Below, piece by piece: positions 1 through 9,064 of a stretch of 64,000 nucleotides of DNA (within the stretch, counting starts at the first letter, position 1; every line of letters begins with the position of its first letter). A program made the translations under genes and the position numbers. The stretch is from Neobacillus sp. PS3-34 (lineage in GTDB: Bacteria > Bacillota > Bacilli > Bacillales > Cytobacillaceae): assembly GCF_030915465.1 (NCBI RefSeq), contig NZ_CP133267.1, positions 1,054,001 to 1,118,000 of the forward strand, written 5' to 3'. The notes under the pieces were generated by a model, which made no database searches, was not told where the DNA came from, and was given only the letters and a program-made list of their open reading frames with translations.

Positions 1-192
1 CTTAAAAACCTCTTTAAATTTCTCTAGTTCCGATAATTCAAAAGTGAACTTTTGCAATTTGGGATGTTCAAACGGAAAATCCCTCCTAGTAATAATGGCA
101 ACATAATCATAGGCGTTACTATGTAATAAATGATTAAGCAAATGTCCCCCTATTAATCCTGTAGCACCCAGGATCAGCGCTCTCCTGCCCAT
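1..192 (-). CDS. NAD(P)-binding oxidoreductase, N-terminal part (runs off window)
   Basis: Only the first 64 codons are present; the gene continues past the left edge. The protein starts MGRRALILGATGLIGGHLLN, a beta-alpha-beta Rossmann start with the glycine motif GATGLIG typical of NmrA/atypical SDR NAD(P)-binding proteins. An ATG at 192-190 is preceded by a strong AAAGGGAGGGG ribosome binding site, which fixes the start. Substrate cannot be inferred from this fragment. The fold assignment is solid, the specific function is unknown. Confidence 0.75.
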   Translation of the reverse strand, partial: MGRRALILGATGLIGGHLLNHLLHSNAYDYVAIITRRDFPFEHPKLQKFTFELSELEKFKEVFK

Positions 193-210
193 ACAGTCCC
201 CTCCCTTTGT

Positions 211-256
211 AAGGTGACAGGCACCATCCAAAAATTTGGAAGGTGCCTGTCACCTT
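211..256. repeat. dispersed palindrome with GGTGACAGGCACC arms
   Basis: A long inverted repeat: 15-bp arms AAGGTGACAGGCACC (211-225) and its complement (242-256), with an inner TCCAAA/TTTGGA pair. It lies between two minus-strand genes and abuts the stop codon of the small gene at 256-375. It has no T-run, so it is not a classic terminator. A closely related palindrome occurs at 33800-33839, so this is a dispersed element. Confidence 0.8.
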
Positions 257-375
257 TAGTTAGTTTTAGGTGTTTCTTGTGATATCTCTTTTAATGATTT
301 TATTTTACCATGGGGATTTTGATCTTGCTTTCTGACGGTCCATTCCCGTTCTTTTTCACTTTTTGACTTACTCAT
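256..375 (-). CDS. small hydrophilic protein, DUF6254-like (39 aa)
   Basis: A 39-residue ORF starting MSKSKSEKEREWTVRKQDQN, rich in Lys/Glu/Gln, with ATG at 375 and a strong upstream AAAGGAGG about 6 nt away. The composition and the EREWTVRKQ-QNPHGK core match my recollection of the short DUF6254 family found in Bacillus genomes; the family name is from memory and not verified. No known function. The ribosome binding site and lack of a competing frame make it a convincing gene despite its size. Confidence 0.7.
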   Translation of the reverse strand: MSKSKSEKEREWTVRKQDQNPHGKIKSLKEISQETPKTN

Positions 376-503
376 AGGACGCCTCCTTTCATCACTATAG
401 CTTTTTCCATCTTGACGGAGTTTATTATAAGAAAAAAATTGTAACTCTTTGCGGCTATTGTACGACTAACATATTAAATGGACCGCCATAAAGGAGGGCT
501 ACC

Positions 504-1163
504 ATGTTCAAATGGAATAGAGTATTAGCAGCAATTGTAATCATGACAATAATACTTTCGGGATGCGGCACTGCAGAAAAGACCATAGTACATATAAATG
601 GCAGTAAGAAACAGGCTCCTGCAGGACAGGCTGAAAAGAAAAAAGCTGATAATAATCATGATGCTAATAAAAGACAGCCGGAAACGGCAATAAGATTATT
701 AGAGCAAAATATCCAATATAAAATGAATGGCCAAGAAATGGAGATTACTGCTTTTTTAAAGCATTCAGACAACGAAGGATACTCCATATATGTATTGCCT
801 GAATATGAATTGACCGCCGAAGAGCCTAATAGGGACATTTTGTTTCTAAAAAAGGATGATTCCATTTTTATGAGGATCGAAGCCATGCCAGCTGATGCCG
901 ATAAGCAGGTAATTAAGGACACAATGTTAGGAGAATTGTCTGCAGTTAGTACGGATGTTAAAGAACTGCAGCTTCCGAATGACGAATTGTTTACAAACGG
1001 TATCGGACTAGAGGCTTCCAAGAATGAAGACACGATAATTTCCTATTATATTAATACAAATGATCTAAAAGTAAAACTTACCATGCACACAAAAATTAAT
1101 GCGGACCATCGAGATGCTTTCCTGCAAATGGCCAAGACTATAATGAAAGAAAAACACGAATAA
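504..1163 (+). CDS. putative lipoprotein of unknown function
   Basis: 219 aa. The N-terminus is a lipoprotein signal: basic MFKWNR, a hydrophobic stretch, then the lipobox LSGC with the lipidated Cys at about residue 21. A Lys/Gln/Asp-rich linker (residues about 35-60) follows, then a globular domain with mixed beta character and no motif I recognise. It is therefore expected on the outer face of the membrane. AAAGGAGGG sits 6 nt before the ATG. It is monocistronic and followed at once by a strong terminator. Function unknown. Confidence 0.75.
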   Translation: MFKWNRVLAAIVIMTIILSGCGTAEKTIVHINGSKKQAPAGQAEKKKADNNHDANKRQPETAIRLLEQNIQYKMNGQEMEITAFLKHSDNEGYSIYVLPEYELTAEEPNRDILFLKKDDSIFMRIEAMPADADKQVIKDTMLGELSAVSTDVKELQLPNDELFTNGIGLEASKNEDTIISYYINTNDLKVKLTMHTKINADHRDAFLQMAKTIMKEKHE

Positions 1164-1165
1164 AT

Positions 1166-1196
1166 AAACCCGGCACCTGCCGGGTCTTTATTTTGC
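1166..1196 (+). terminator. rho-independent terminator after the lipoprotein gene
   Basis: The stem ACCCGGCA/TGCCGGGT is followed by CTTTATTTT just after the stop codon of the lipoprotein gene. It also lies just beyond the 3' end of the convergent ykvI. Confidence 0.85.
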
Positions 1197-1203
1197 ATAC
1201 TGA

Positions 1204-2245
1204 TTATTCCCCCCTTGTTAAGGGCTTCAACCAAAGAAGCACAATAAAGGCCAGACTTACATAACCGAATATTGGATATAGCAGCGAAAGCAAGGTCCCA
1301 TAATTAATCATGCTGATAAAATAAGTTATAGCAAAAATGGCAATTACCGAAATTATCGTCGGAATGTGAAGATTCTTTTTCAATTGCCTCTCCAGTCCAA
1401 ACACATTGCCGACTACCGATGTAAAGATTTCCCCATATATAACCAAAACAAAAATCCAGTACAGCTTGGAGGCAGTACCCTTCATGATGATTGCCATCGG
1501 AATTTCATAAGATGTAAAACCTGGGAGCATGATGAGGGTAAAGTGGCTGGATATAAGGATTATAGTTAACGCACCGCCGCCAATGATTCCCCCCATTTAA
1601 TTGCCCATTCATCCTTCACTTCAGCAGCAACAGGCACGAGAACCGCCTGTGCCAACCCAAGATTAAACGCTGTGTATGAAAATGGAGCAATGACTGATTT
1701 CCAGCCATCATCAGCATGAGGTATATATAGGAGCTTAGAGATAAATTCGGAATTACCTACCGAAAAGATCATCAGCATTAAACTAAAGGAGACCATTATT
1801 GGCACCACAAATGAATTCACCGCAAAAAGTCCTTTGGTTCCTATGATCATGACAATAATAGATAGAAGGATAGTTAAAAAAATGCCCCACTCTTTCGCCA
1901 AGCCCAATTGTTCCTCAAAAACGGCTCCTGCACCAGAAAGCATAACGGCTGTTACGCCAAGAAGCATAATAAGCATGAGCGCATTAATTCCCCTTCCAGC
2001 CCACTTGCCAAATAAATATTCATTAAATTCCTGATAGGATTTGGCCTCTATTCTGGCTGACATTCTCATCAACTTTGATCCCATAAAAACAAGAAGATAT
2101 CCGCTCATTAAGATACTGATAAATCCAATAAATCCAAATCGCGAAAAGAATTCTACTATCTCTTTACCGGTTGCAAAGCCTGCGCCTACCACTGTACCGA
2201 CATAGACAGCCGCAATTTGAAAGGCGGCCCCCAATTTTTTTTCAC
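1204..2245 (-). CDS. ykvI: YkvI-family membrane transporter-like protein (frame broken)
   Basis: A multi-span membrane protein of about 345 aa with an N-terminal AAVYVGTVVGAGFATGKEI motif characteristic of YkvI. The frame breaks at about 1591-1596: the upstream frame reads ...EWAIKWGE and ends, while the other frame resumes WGGIIGGGALT. One extra G in a run of six restores the family sequence. A second A-run shift near 2237-2244 probably hides the GTG start at 2245, which has a GGAGG site; the uninterrupted frame otherwise begins at a TTG (2234). In B. subtilis ykvI lies beside clpE, as here. Transport substrate unknown. Confidence 0.75.
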
Positions 2246-2345
2246 ATCGATCACTCCTCCTTTATCAATATATGAGGAAGAGGACAAACAAAGACGAGCT
2301 TTTTTAGGAGCCTGTAAATGGAATAAAATACCTTAAACAAATTAC

Positions 2346-2374
2346 TTGAAAGTCAAAATAGGTCAGAGTATACT
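2346..2374 (+). promoter_or_regulatory. sigma-A promoter of clpE
   Basis: TTGAAA at 2346-2351 and TATACT at 2369-2374 are separated by exactly 17 bp. It is followed by an 80-nt leader to the clpE start and is overlapped by the first CtsR box. Confidence 0.85.
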
Positions 2375-2403
2375 ATGATTCATAAAGGTCAAATATAGTC
2401 AAA
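2351..2403 (+). promoter_or_regulatory. two CtsR operators in front of clpE
   Basis: The CtsR heptanucleotide tandem (GGTCAAA-NAN-GGTCAAA type) occurs twice: AGTCAAA-ATA-GGTCAGA at 2351-2367 inside the promoter spacer, and GGTCAAA-TAT-AGTCAAA at 2387-2403 just past the start of transcription. CtsR is the class III heat-shock repressor and multiple boxes upstream of clpE are established in B. subtilis. This implies tight repression until heat or protein stress. Confidence 0.9.
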
Positions 2404-2452
2404 GACAAACGACCTAATATTTAATTGTAAAATTCCAAGGAGGTTTTTATTT

Positions 2453-4608
2453 ATGCTATGTCAAATGTGTAGAGAAAACCAAGCCAGCTTACATGTTAAC
2501 TTAATTATAAATGGAAAGAAAAATGAACTGCAGCTTTGCCATACTTGTTTTACAAAAGAAAAGAATTCTCTCGGTGCAAACTTTGGCCCATCAATGAGCC
2601 AGTTCCCACATTTCCCGATGGAAAACTTTTTCAATTCAATTAACCCATCCCAGTTAAATAGCAAAAAAAATACTGCAGGACATGGTAAGGATCCTAACAG
2701 TTTTCTTGATCAATTTCGCCGCAACTTAAATCAGTTGGCGAAGGCAGGTCTCATTGACCCTGTTATTGGCCGTGATGAAGAAGTACTTCGTGTAATCGAA
2801 GTTTTAAATAGAAGAAATAAAAATAACCCTGTATTAATTGGTGAACCAGGTGTAGGTAAAACAGCAATTGCTGAGGGTCTTGCTGAAAAAATTACAACAG
2901 GCGATGTTCCGGAAAAACTTAAGAATAAAGAAGTATATCTTTTGGATGTAGCTTCTTTAGTAGCAAATACAGGAATCCGTGGACAATTTGAAGATCGTAT
3001 GAAACAATTGATTTCCGAATTGCAACAGAGGAAAAATATCATTCTTTTCATTGACGAAATTCATCTGCTTGTAGGGGCTGGTTCTGCAGAAGGCTCCATG
3101 GATGCAGGCAATATTTTAAAACCTGCACTTGCCAGGGGTGAGCTGCAGGTACTTGGAGCCACCACTCTGAAGGAATATCGCCAGATTGAAAAGGATGCAG
3201 CACTTGAACGCCGCTTTCAGCCGATTCATGTTCTCGAGCCTTCTCCAGCCGAGGCAATTGAAATATTAAAGGGCATTAAGCAAAAATATGAACAATACCA
3301 TGAAGTGAGTTATTCTGAGGAAGCTATAAAGGCTTGTGTGACACTATCCCATCGGTATATTCAGGACAGATTCCTTCCAGACAAGGCAATTGACCTTCTG
3401 GATGAAGCAGGAGCTAAGCTGAACTTGACATCCGAATACAAGGACAGCAAGCAACTTGAAGATCGACTCAAAGAAATAGCAACCGAAAAAGAAGTAGCAC
3501 TTCAGGCTGAAAACTATGAAGCAGCTGCAGCCCTTAGAGATGAAGAAGCCAAATTAGAAAAAGCATTAAACACTTCTTCAGCCAATGAGCGTCCTGTAGT
3601 TGAAGTTGAAATGATTCAGTCAATTATTGAACAAAAGACAGGAATTCCTGTCGGCAAGCTTCAAGCGGATGAGCAATTAAAAATGAAGAACTTAGAAGAT
3701 AACATGAAGAATAAGGTGATTGGCCAGGAAGAAGCGGTTAGAAAAGTCGCAAAAGCAATTAAGCGAAGCCGGCCGGACTGAAGCCTAAACAACGCCCAAT
3801 TGGTTCCTTCCTCTTTGTCGGACCTACAGGCGTAGGTAAAACAGAACTAACAAAAACGCTTGCTGAGGAGCTTTTCGGAACCAAGGATGCCATGATTCGC
3901 CTCGATATGAGCGAATATATGGAAAAACACAGTGTTTCCAAATTAATTGGGTCACCTCCTGGCTATGTAGGACATGAAGAAGCAGGACAGCTGACAGAGA
4001 AAGTGCGGCGCAATCCGTACAGCATTATCCTTCTTGATGAAATAGAAAAGGCACATCCGGATGTACAGCATATGTTCCTGCAAATCCTCGAAGACGGACG
4101 CCTGACTGACAGCCAGGGTCGGACAGTAAGCTTTAAAGACACTGTCATTATCATGACAAGCAATGCTGGTGCAGTCCATAAAACGATTCATGTAGGCTTT
4201 GGCAATAATGAGGCTCTTGAGGAGGCAAGTATCCTTGATTCACTTGGCAGCTTCTTTAAGCCTGAATTTTTGAATCGGTTCGACAATATCATCGAATTTA
4301 AATCGCTTGAAAAAGAGCATCTTCTTGAAATTGTTGAGCTGATGCTAACCGAATTGAACGGATCGCTTAAAGAGCAAGGCCTTGAGCTAGAGGTAACCCA
4401 GGAAACAAAAGAAAAATTGGCTGAACTTGGTTACCACCCTGCATTTGGTGCACGCCCTCTGCGCCGTGCCCTTCAAGAGCAGCTGGAAGACAAAATAGCT
4501 GACTTTATTCTTGATCAGCCAGAAACAAAGCATTTGAAAGCTGAGATTGTATCGGGTGAAATTATTGTTGCAGAAAAAACCCACGAATCTATCCAATTAA
4601 AAAAATAA
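2453..4608 (+). CDS. clpE: ATP-dependent Clp protease ATPase subunit ClpE (frame broken)
   Basis: A Hsp100 AAA+ unfoldase that feeds substrates to ClpP. The N-terminus has the ClpE zinc finger (Cys3, Cys6, Cys29, Cys32). AAA domain 1 has Walker A GEPGVGKT near residue 130 and Walker B ILFIDEIH; a coiled UVR-like segment [14 protein letters not shown] follows; AAA domain 2 has GPTGVGKT and ends with a ClpB-D2-type C-domain. The frame stops at 3781 with ...RSRPD; adding one G near 3773 gives [12 protein letters not shown] and rejoins the rest, for about 718 aa, normal for ClpE. AAGGAGG precedes the ATG. CtsR boxes upstream agree with the call. The break is most likely a sequence error. Confidence 0.95.
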
Positions 4609-4640
4609 CTTACCAGAATTGATTTTATTGAAGATAAATA

Positions 4641-4680
4641 AAAAAGCGAAGCCATTTTTCCGGCTTCGCTTTCTTTTGTT
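4641..4680. terminator. bidirectional terminator between clpE and the M3 peptidase
   Basis: The stem AAAGCGAAGCC/GGCTTCGCTTT has a T-run on the right (TTCTTTTGTTTT) and an A-run on the left, so it can serve clpE and the convergent peptidase gene. Confidence 0.85.
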
Positions 4681-6378
4681 TTAAAGTTTTGTATCATCGA
4701 CAGAGTTCAACCAGCTATCGATTTCGCCAACTACCGATTCTACACAGCCATCTTCAAACGGAGAAATGAGGTTTGCTGCTTCAGCGAGTTTGGTAAAAGA
4801 CATGCTTCCGCCAAGCTTGCAAAGCTTAACATAATCCGCCCAGGCTTCTTCCTGATTTTCTCTTGAACGTTTCCAGAATTGGAAAGCGCAAATTTGAGCC
4901 AGTGTATAGTCAATATAGTAAAAAGGTGAGTTATAAATATGGCCCTGTCGCTGCCAGAATCCACCGCTCTCCAAATAAGGATTTCCATCATAGTCTTTAT
5001 GAGGCATATACTTTTTCTCAATCTCTCTCCATTGCTGTTTTCTTTCTTCAGGAGTTGCCTCAGGATTTTCATATACCCAATGCTGGAATTCATCTACAGA
5101 AACTCCATATGGCAAGAAGAGCAATCCGCTGCTCAAATGGGAGAATTGATATTTTTCTGTATCCTCTTCAAAGAACAATTCCATCCACGGCCACGTAAAG
5201 AATTCCATGCTCATGGAATGGATTTCACACGCTTCATATGTTGGCCAGTTGTATTCAGGAATTTCAAAATGACGGCTTGAATATACCTGAAAAGCATGTC
5301 CTGCTTCATGTGTCAAAACATCGATGTCTCCTGATGTTCCGTTAAAGTTTGAAAAGATATATGGAGATTTATAGTTTTCAATATACGTGCAATAACCTCC
5401 GCCAGCTTTCCCCTTCTTGGCTACAAGATCCATTAAATTATTTTCTTGCATATAACGGAAAAATTCCCCTGTCTCTTCTGAAAGGTCAGTATACATTTTC
5501 TGGCCGTTATCAATAATCCATTCGGGACTGCCTTTTGGTACTGCATTCCCTGATAGGAATTCAAAGCTTTCATCATAATATTTTAATTGCTCGACACCAA
5601 TTCTTTGCTGCTGACGTTCCTTTAATTTTGAAGCGATTGGAACAATAAAATCCTTAACCTGCTGGCGGAACTTTGCGACCATTTCGGCATTATAATCCGT
5701 GCGCATCATACGGTAATAGCCTAGCTCAACAAAGTTTTTATAGCCTAGTTTTTGAGCGATCTCTGTCCGGACTTTTACGAGATCGTCGTAAATGCGGTCA
5801 AACTGCTCTGAATGCTCTGCGAAGAATCCAAATTTAGCTTCACTCGCACTCTTTCTTGTTTCCCGGTCGGTCGATTGTGTAAACGGCTCTAGCTGTGCCA
5901 GAGTGCGCTCTTCACCTTCAAATACTATTTTCGCTGATGCAGCCAGCTTTGTATATTCAGTTGACAGCTTGTTTTCTTTTTGGAGCAATGGAACAATCTC
6001 AGGCTTAAACGTTTTTAATTGCCCTTCCGCAAGAGCAAAAAGCTGTTTTCCCCATTTTTCCTCAAGTTCCGCTCTGAATTTGGAATCAACAAGTGCCTGA
6101 TAATATTTTGTTACGATACCCTCTACTTCAGGCTGAATTTCATCCATATAATCCTGTTCAGCTTTGTAAAACTCATCATTCGTATCAATCGTATGACGTA
6201 TATGGCAAAGATTGAACATCGTGCCAATGTCGTTTCGAATTTTATTGATTTCATTCATGGCCAAACTTTGTTCTTCAACAGAAGCCGCCTCTGAAAATTT
6301 TTCAAGTGCTGATTGAAAGTTTGCTGAAACCTCCTCTAAATTAGGACGTTTATATGTATACTCTTCGAATCTCATCAT
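4681..6378 (-). CDS. M3-family oligoendopeptidase
   Basis: A zinc metallopeptidase of 565 aa predicted to cut short peptides in the cytoplasm. The catalytic HExxH is in VLTHEAGHAFQVY (about residue 354), followed by a downstream Glu in YEACEIHSMSMEFFTWPW, the M3 signature arrangement. The size is that of the single-domain M3 oligoendopeptidase group. ATGATG lies 5 nt after AAGGGGG, so either Met is possible. It is monocistronic, between the clpE terminator and the repeat-bearing gap. Which peptides it handles is not shown by the sequence. Confidence 0.9.
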   Translation of the reverse strand: MMRFEEYTYKRPNLEEVSANFQSALEKFSEAASVEEQSLAMNEINKIRNDIGTMFNLCHIRHTIDTNDEFYKAEQDYMDEIQPEVEGIVTKYYQALVDSKFRAELEEKWGKQLFALAEGQLKTFKPEIVPLLQKENKLSTEYTKLAASAKIVFEGEERTLAQLEPFTQSTDRETRKSASEAKFGFFAEHSEQFDRIYDDLVKVRTEIAQKLGYKNFVELGYYRMMRTDYNAEMVAKFRQQVKDFIVPIASKLKERQQQRIGVEQLKYYDESFEFLSGNAVPKGSPEWIIDNGQKMYTDLSEETGEFFRYMQENNLMDLVAKKGKAGGGYCTYIENYKSPYIFSNFNGTSGDIDVLTHEAGHAFQVYSSRHFEIPEYNWPTYEACEIHSMSMEFFTWPWMELFFEEDTEKYQFSHLSSGLLFLPYGVSVDEFQHWVYENPEATPEERKQQWREIEKKYMPHKDYDGNPYLESGGFWQRQGHIYNSPFYYIDYTLAQICAFQFWKRSRENQEEAWADYVKLCKLGGSMSFTKLAEAANLISPFEDGCVESVVGEIDSWLNSVDDTKL

Positions 6379-6572
6379 TGTACCCCCTTGATTTTTAAAA
6401 CTGCAAAATATTAATTCGACAGGCGAAAGACATTTTCCTTTTTTCTTCGATTAAAAAAATCCGTTTCTTTTTGCAAAAGGCTCAGTTACGCTTAGTGTTG
6501 ATTTTTATGAGTAAATGTGGGGAATCCGCTCCCTTACAATATTCAACAGCAGCGTTTAACAGAGCCTTTCAA

Positions 6573-6878
6573 GAACAAAAGGCGCAAGCGCCCTGGTTAG
6601 CCCCGACAGGCATAAGACGAATCACGCAGTCATCCTCGGAAAAGCTATCGCTTTTCCTTCGTGCGATGCGGATGCTGCCGATGTTTTCCTTGTCCTGATT
6701 TCTGGAGTGATTTGGCTTATGACCCCGAGCTGCTCCAAGCATCACCTAAAGGTCATGCTTGGAGCAAGATATTCAATGGAGCTATTCAAAGGTGAAAACT
6801 GGCTGGGTGCAAAAGCTAGATTAATACAACTTGTAGAAGTTATTCACATCATTTAATTTTATAATTTCCGAGACGAAA
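6573..6878 (+). repeat. 306-bp dispersed repeat, copy A
   Basis: A 306-bp block that reappears at 58981-59286 without a single gap at roughly 90% identity. It contains three predicted stems: GGCG-caag-CGCC (6581-6592), GGAAAAGC-tatc-GCTTTTCC (6638-6657) and GCTCCAAGCAT/ATGCTTGGAGC (6732-6765). No conserved ORF spans it. It fills the gap between the M3 peptidase and mhqR; the rest of that gap (6379-6572) shows nothing recognisable. Confidence 0.9.
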
Positions 6879-6903
6879 AAAAATACGGCATTCGCCGTAT
6901 TTA
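6874..6903 (-). terminator. terminator of mhqR
   Basis: On the minus strand ATACGGC-gaat-GCCGTAT is followed by TTTTTTT, overlapping the stop codon of the mhqR-like gene. Confidence 0.85.
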
Positions 6904-7350
6904 AAATTTACCTGCAGGGATTCCAAGTTTTTTTAATAATTCAATCGCTTCCGCTTTTTCATGTTCATCTAAACTGGACATCAGCTTATGGATCTGTATT
7001 TCATGGTCTGGAAATATTCTTTGAATAAACTGTTTTCCCTCTTCAGAAATTTGTGCGTAAGTGACCCTCCGGTCTTTAGGGCAGGCAATCCTGTTCAGCA
7101 TTCCTTTTTGTTCTAGCTTATCGACAACATATGTAATGCTGCCACTTGCCAATAGAATTTTGCTTCCTATCTGCTGCATTGGCTGGTCGCCTTTATGGTA
7201 CAGCAGCTCTAAAACGGCAAATTCTGTAGGGTTAACGCCATTTTCCTGAATGTACTTATTAACATGTTCATTAATGGCTTTATAGGCTCTTGATAGGACT
7301 ATATACAACTTTAATGATTGTGAAACTGCTTCTTTTTCCATTTTAATCAA
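6901..7350 (-). CDS. mhqR: MarR-family regulator, MhqR/YkvE-like
   Basis: 149 aa, winged-helix MarR fold. The segment NPTEFAVLELLYHKGDQPMQ is the start of the wHTH and LASGSITYVVDKLEQKG the recognition helix, then the beta wing with PKDRRVTYAQ. This wording closely matches B. subtilis MhqR (YkvE), the repressor of quinone- and diamide-responsive genes. As in B. subtilis it is divergent from kinD. Known MhqR senses electrophiles; inducer specificity here is inferred. Its promoter carries a candidate operator, suggesting autoregulation. Confidence 0.8.
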   Translation of the reverse strand: MIKMEKEAVSQSLKLYIVLSRAYKAINEHVNKYIQENGVNPTEFAVLELLYHKGDQPMQQIGSKILLASGSITYVVDKLEQKGMLNRIACPKDRRVTYAQISEEGKQFIQRIFPDHEIQIHKLMSSLDEHEKAEAIELLKKLGIPAGKF

Positions 7351-7367
7351 TCCCTTTAGTTTCTGAA

Positions 7368-7415
7368 ATATCTCGGATTCAAAATTATTATATGAAATTG
7401 TATACCTACTGTCAA
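7368..7415 (-). promoter_or_regulatory. sigma-A promoter of mhqR with overlapping candidate operator
   Basis: On the minus strand TTGACA (7415-7410) and TATAAT (7392-7387) are exactly 17 bp apart: a perfect consensus promoter. Just downstream lies ATATCTCGGATTCAAAATTAT (minus-strand sense reversed), whose TATCTCGgATTC half resembles the MhqR palindrome as I remember it; the second half is degenerate. The promoter is strong evidence, the operator assignment moderate. Confidence 0.65.
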
Positions 7416-7516
7416 TTTACCCTTTGCCAGAATGAATTTTCCACGATTACTAAAATAAGTTATACCTTAAATGATATAATGAATGAAAATCATTTCTACT
7501 AAGAGGAACCGATATA

Positions 7517-9013
7517 ATGGAAGCATTTAAGAAAAACCTTTTTCTTTATATTGCCATAGTTCTTGTGCCTGTAATAACTGGAGGAATTTACTTTTATCAC
7601 TTCCTGGTAAAAGAAGACTTTAATAATCGAAAGGCGCATGCAGAGTGGGTCGCTTCGATTCATCAAAAAAGTTGGAATAAATTTATTGGACAGACAGTGA
7701 CTAGTCTTAAGATTGTTTCGCTATCCGCCGAAATGAATATCAAAAATCCTGAAAAATTAGAGCCTCTACTCAGGCAGGTCCAGCAAAAGGATCCGCGCTA
7801 TGGAGGACTATATTTATTGGATAAACGCGGAATTGAACTGATAGGTTCCAATCCTTTAATCGAAGAAAATCATTTTTCAAAATTAGCTTATATTCAAGAG
7901 ACTATTAAAGCGAAAGATACCATTATTTCCGACAAAGGAGAGATCCTTACCAATCACCAGCGGATAATTGGCCTTGCAGTGCCTGTAATGGATTCTGACA
8001 GTAAGTTAACAGGCATACTGGTTGCCCATCTAAGAATTGATTATTTTAAAAATTTGATGAAAATCATTACCCCGAATGAAAACCTGCTTATCGTAAATGG
8101 CCACCTTTCGCCAATATTAAAAATAAATTTAAAAGGGACAAGCGACTTAAATAAAAATAATTCAGTGTCAACGCCTATAAATCAATTACCATGGAGCATT
8201 AAAGTTCAGCTACCCAAACGCAATGAGAAGGAAATAGGGAAAAAACTAAGCTTAGATTTGTTTTACCTACTAATTATCAGTCATATTTTTTATTTGTTAA
8301 TCCAGTACATGCTGCTTAAGAGGAAGGCTAAAAGAGAAAGACTGCAATATGAAGCACAAAAACTTGAGCTCGTCGGCACCTTCGCAGCAAGTACAGCACA
8401 TGAGATCCGTAATCCATTAACAGGTATTAAAGGGCTAATTCAGCTTTTAAGTGAGAAGTACAAAGAACCTGAGGATAAATATTATTTTGAAGTGATTGAA
8501 ACCGAGCTTCAAAGAATTAATGAAATCGCCAGCGAATTTTTGATCCTTGGAAAGCCTACTGCTGAAAAGACTGAGAAAGTAAATATTGCTGATATCATCA
8601 AGGAATTGAAACCTCTGATTATCTCAGAAGGTAACATCTACAATGTCCAATGCTACTGGGAAATCACAACAAATGCTGTTCAAGTGAGAGGAATTAAAGA
8701 CCATATAAAGCAAGCAATATTAAACCTTGCCAAAAATGCGTTTGAATCAATGAATGGTGGTGGTAATTTAACCATCCGCCTTTACATTGATGAAAATAAA
8801 TGCAAAATAGAAATTATTGATACAGGAATAGGGATATCCAAAAAAGAGTTAGAAAAGATCTTCCATCCATTTTACACTTCAAAGAATACGGGTACTGGTT
8901 TGGGTCTCGTGATTTGTAAGCGCATCATACAGTCAATGGGTGGGTCAATTGATATAAAGAGCCAAACCTCCATCGGAACAACCGTTAATATCAGCCTTCC
9001 CCTCTCTAAATAA
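7517..9013 (+). CDS. kinD: KinD-like sporulation sensor histidine kinase
   Basis: 498 aa. An N-terminal membrane helix (about residues 8-29) is followed by an extracytoplasmic Cache-type sensor region, a second helix near 246-265, then HisKA with the phosphorylated His in STAHEIRNPLTG (about residue 295) and HATPase_c with N box NLAKNAFES, DTGIGIS and GTGLGL. The transmembrane-Cache-transmembrane-kinase order and the wording around the His match KinD of B. subtilis, which phosphorylates Spo0F, and the neighbour mhqR is the same as there. The ligand of the sensor domain is unknown. AGAGGAACC precedes the ATG. Confidence 0.85.
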   Translation: MEAFKKNLFLYIAIVLVPVITGGIYFYHFLVKEDFNNRKAHAEWVASIHQKSWNKFIGQTVTSLKIVSLSAEMNIKNPEKLEPLLRQVQQKDPRYGGLYLLDKRGIELIGSNPLIEENHFSKLAYIQETIKAKDTIISDKGEILTNHQRIIGLAVPVMDSDSKLTGILVAHLRIDYFKNLMKIITPNENLLIVNGHLSPILKINLKGTSDLNKNNSVSTPINQLPWSIKVQLPKRNEKEIGKKLSLDLFYLLIISHIFYLLIQYMLLKRKAKRERLQYEAQKLELVGTFAASTAHEIRNPLTGIKGLIQLLSEKYKEPEDKYYFEVIETELQRINEIASEFLILGKPTAEKTEKVNIADIIKELKPLIISEGNIYNVQCYWEITTNAVQVRGIKDHIKQAILNLAKNAFESMNGGGNLTIRLYIDENKCKIEIIDTGIGISKKELEKIFHPFYTSKNTGTGLGLVICKRIIQSMGGSIDIKSQTSIGTTVNISLPLSK

Positions 9014-9018
9014 TCGTT

Positions 9019-9064
9019 TTAAAAAGCTTGTACCCAGACGTCAAACTGGATACAAGCTTTTTTT
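9019..9064. terminator. bidirectional terminator between kinD and the phosphotransferase gene
   Basis: A long stem AAAAAGCTTGTAcCCAG / CTGGaTACAAGCTTTTTT lies between two convergent genes, with T-runs in both directions. Confidence 0.9.

Noticed and set aside
1591..1596. Phase variation at the G-run of ykvI
   Set aside because: The run is only six bases and the same kind of one-base loss affects many housekeeping genes in the window, so sequence error is the simpler reading.
6471..6698. 75-aa ORF in the gap before mhqR
   Set aside because: It runs into the 306-bp repeat, lacks a ribosome site, and the frame is not kept in the second repeat copy.
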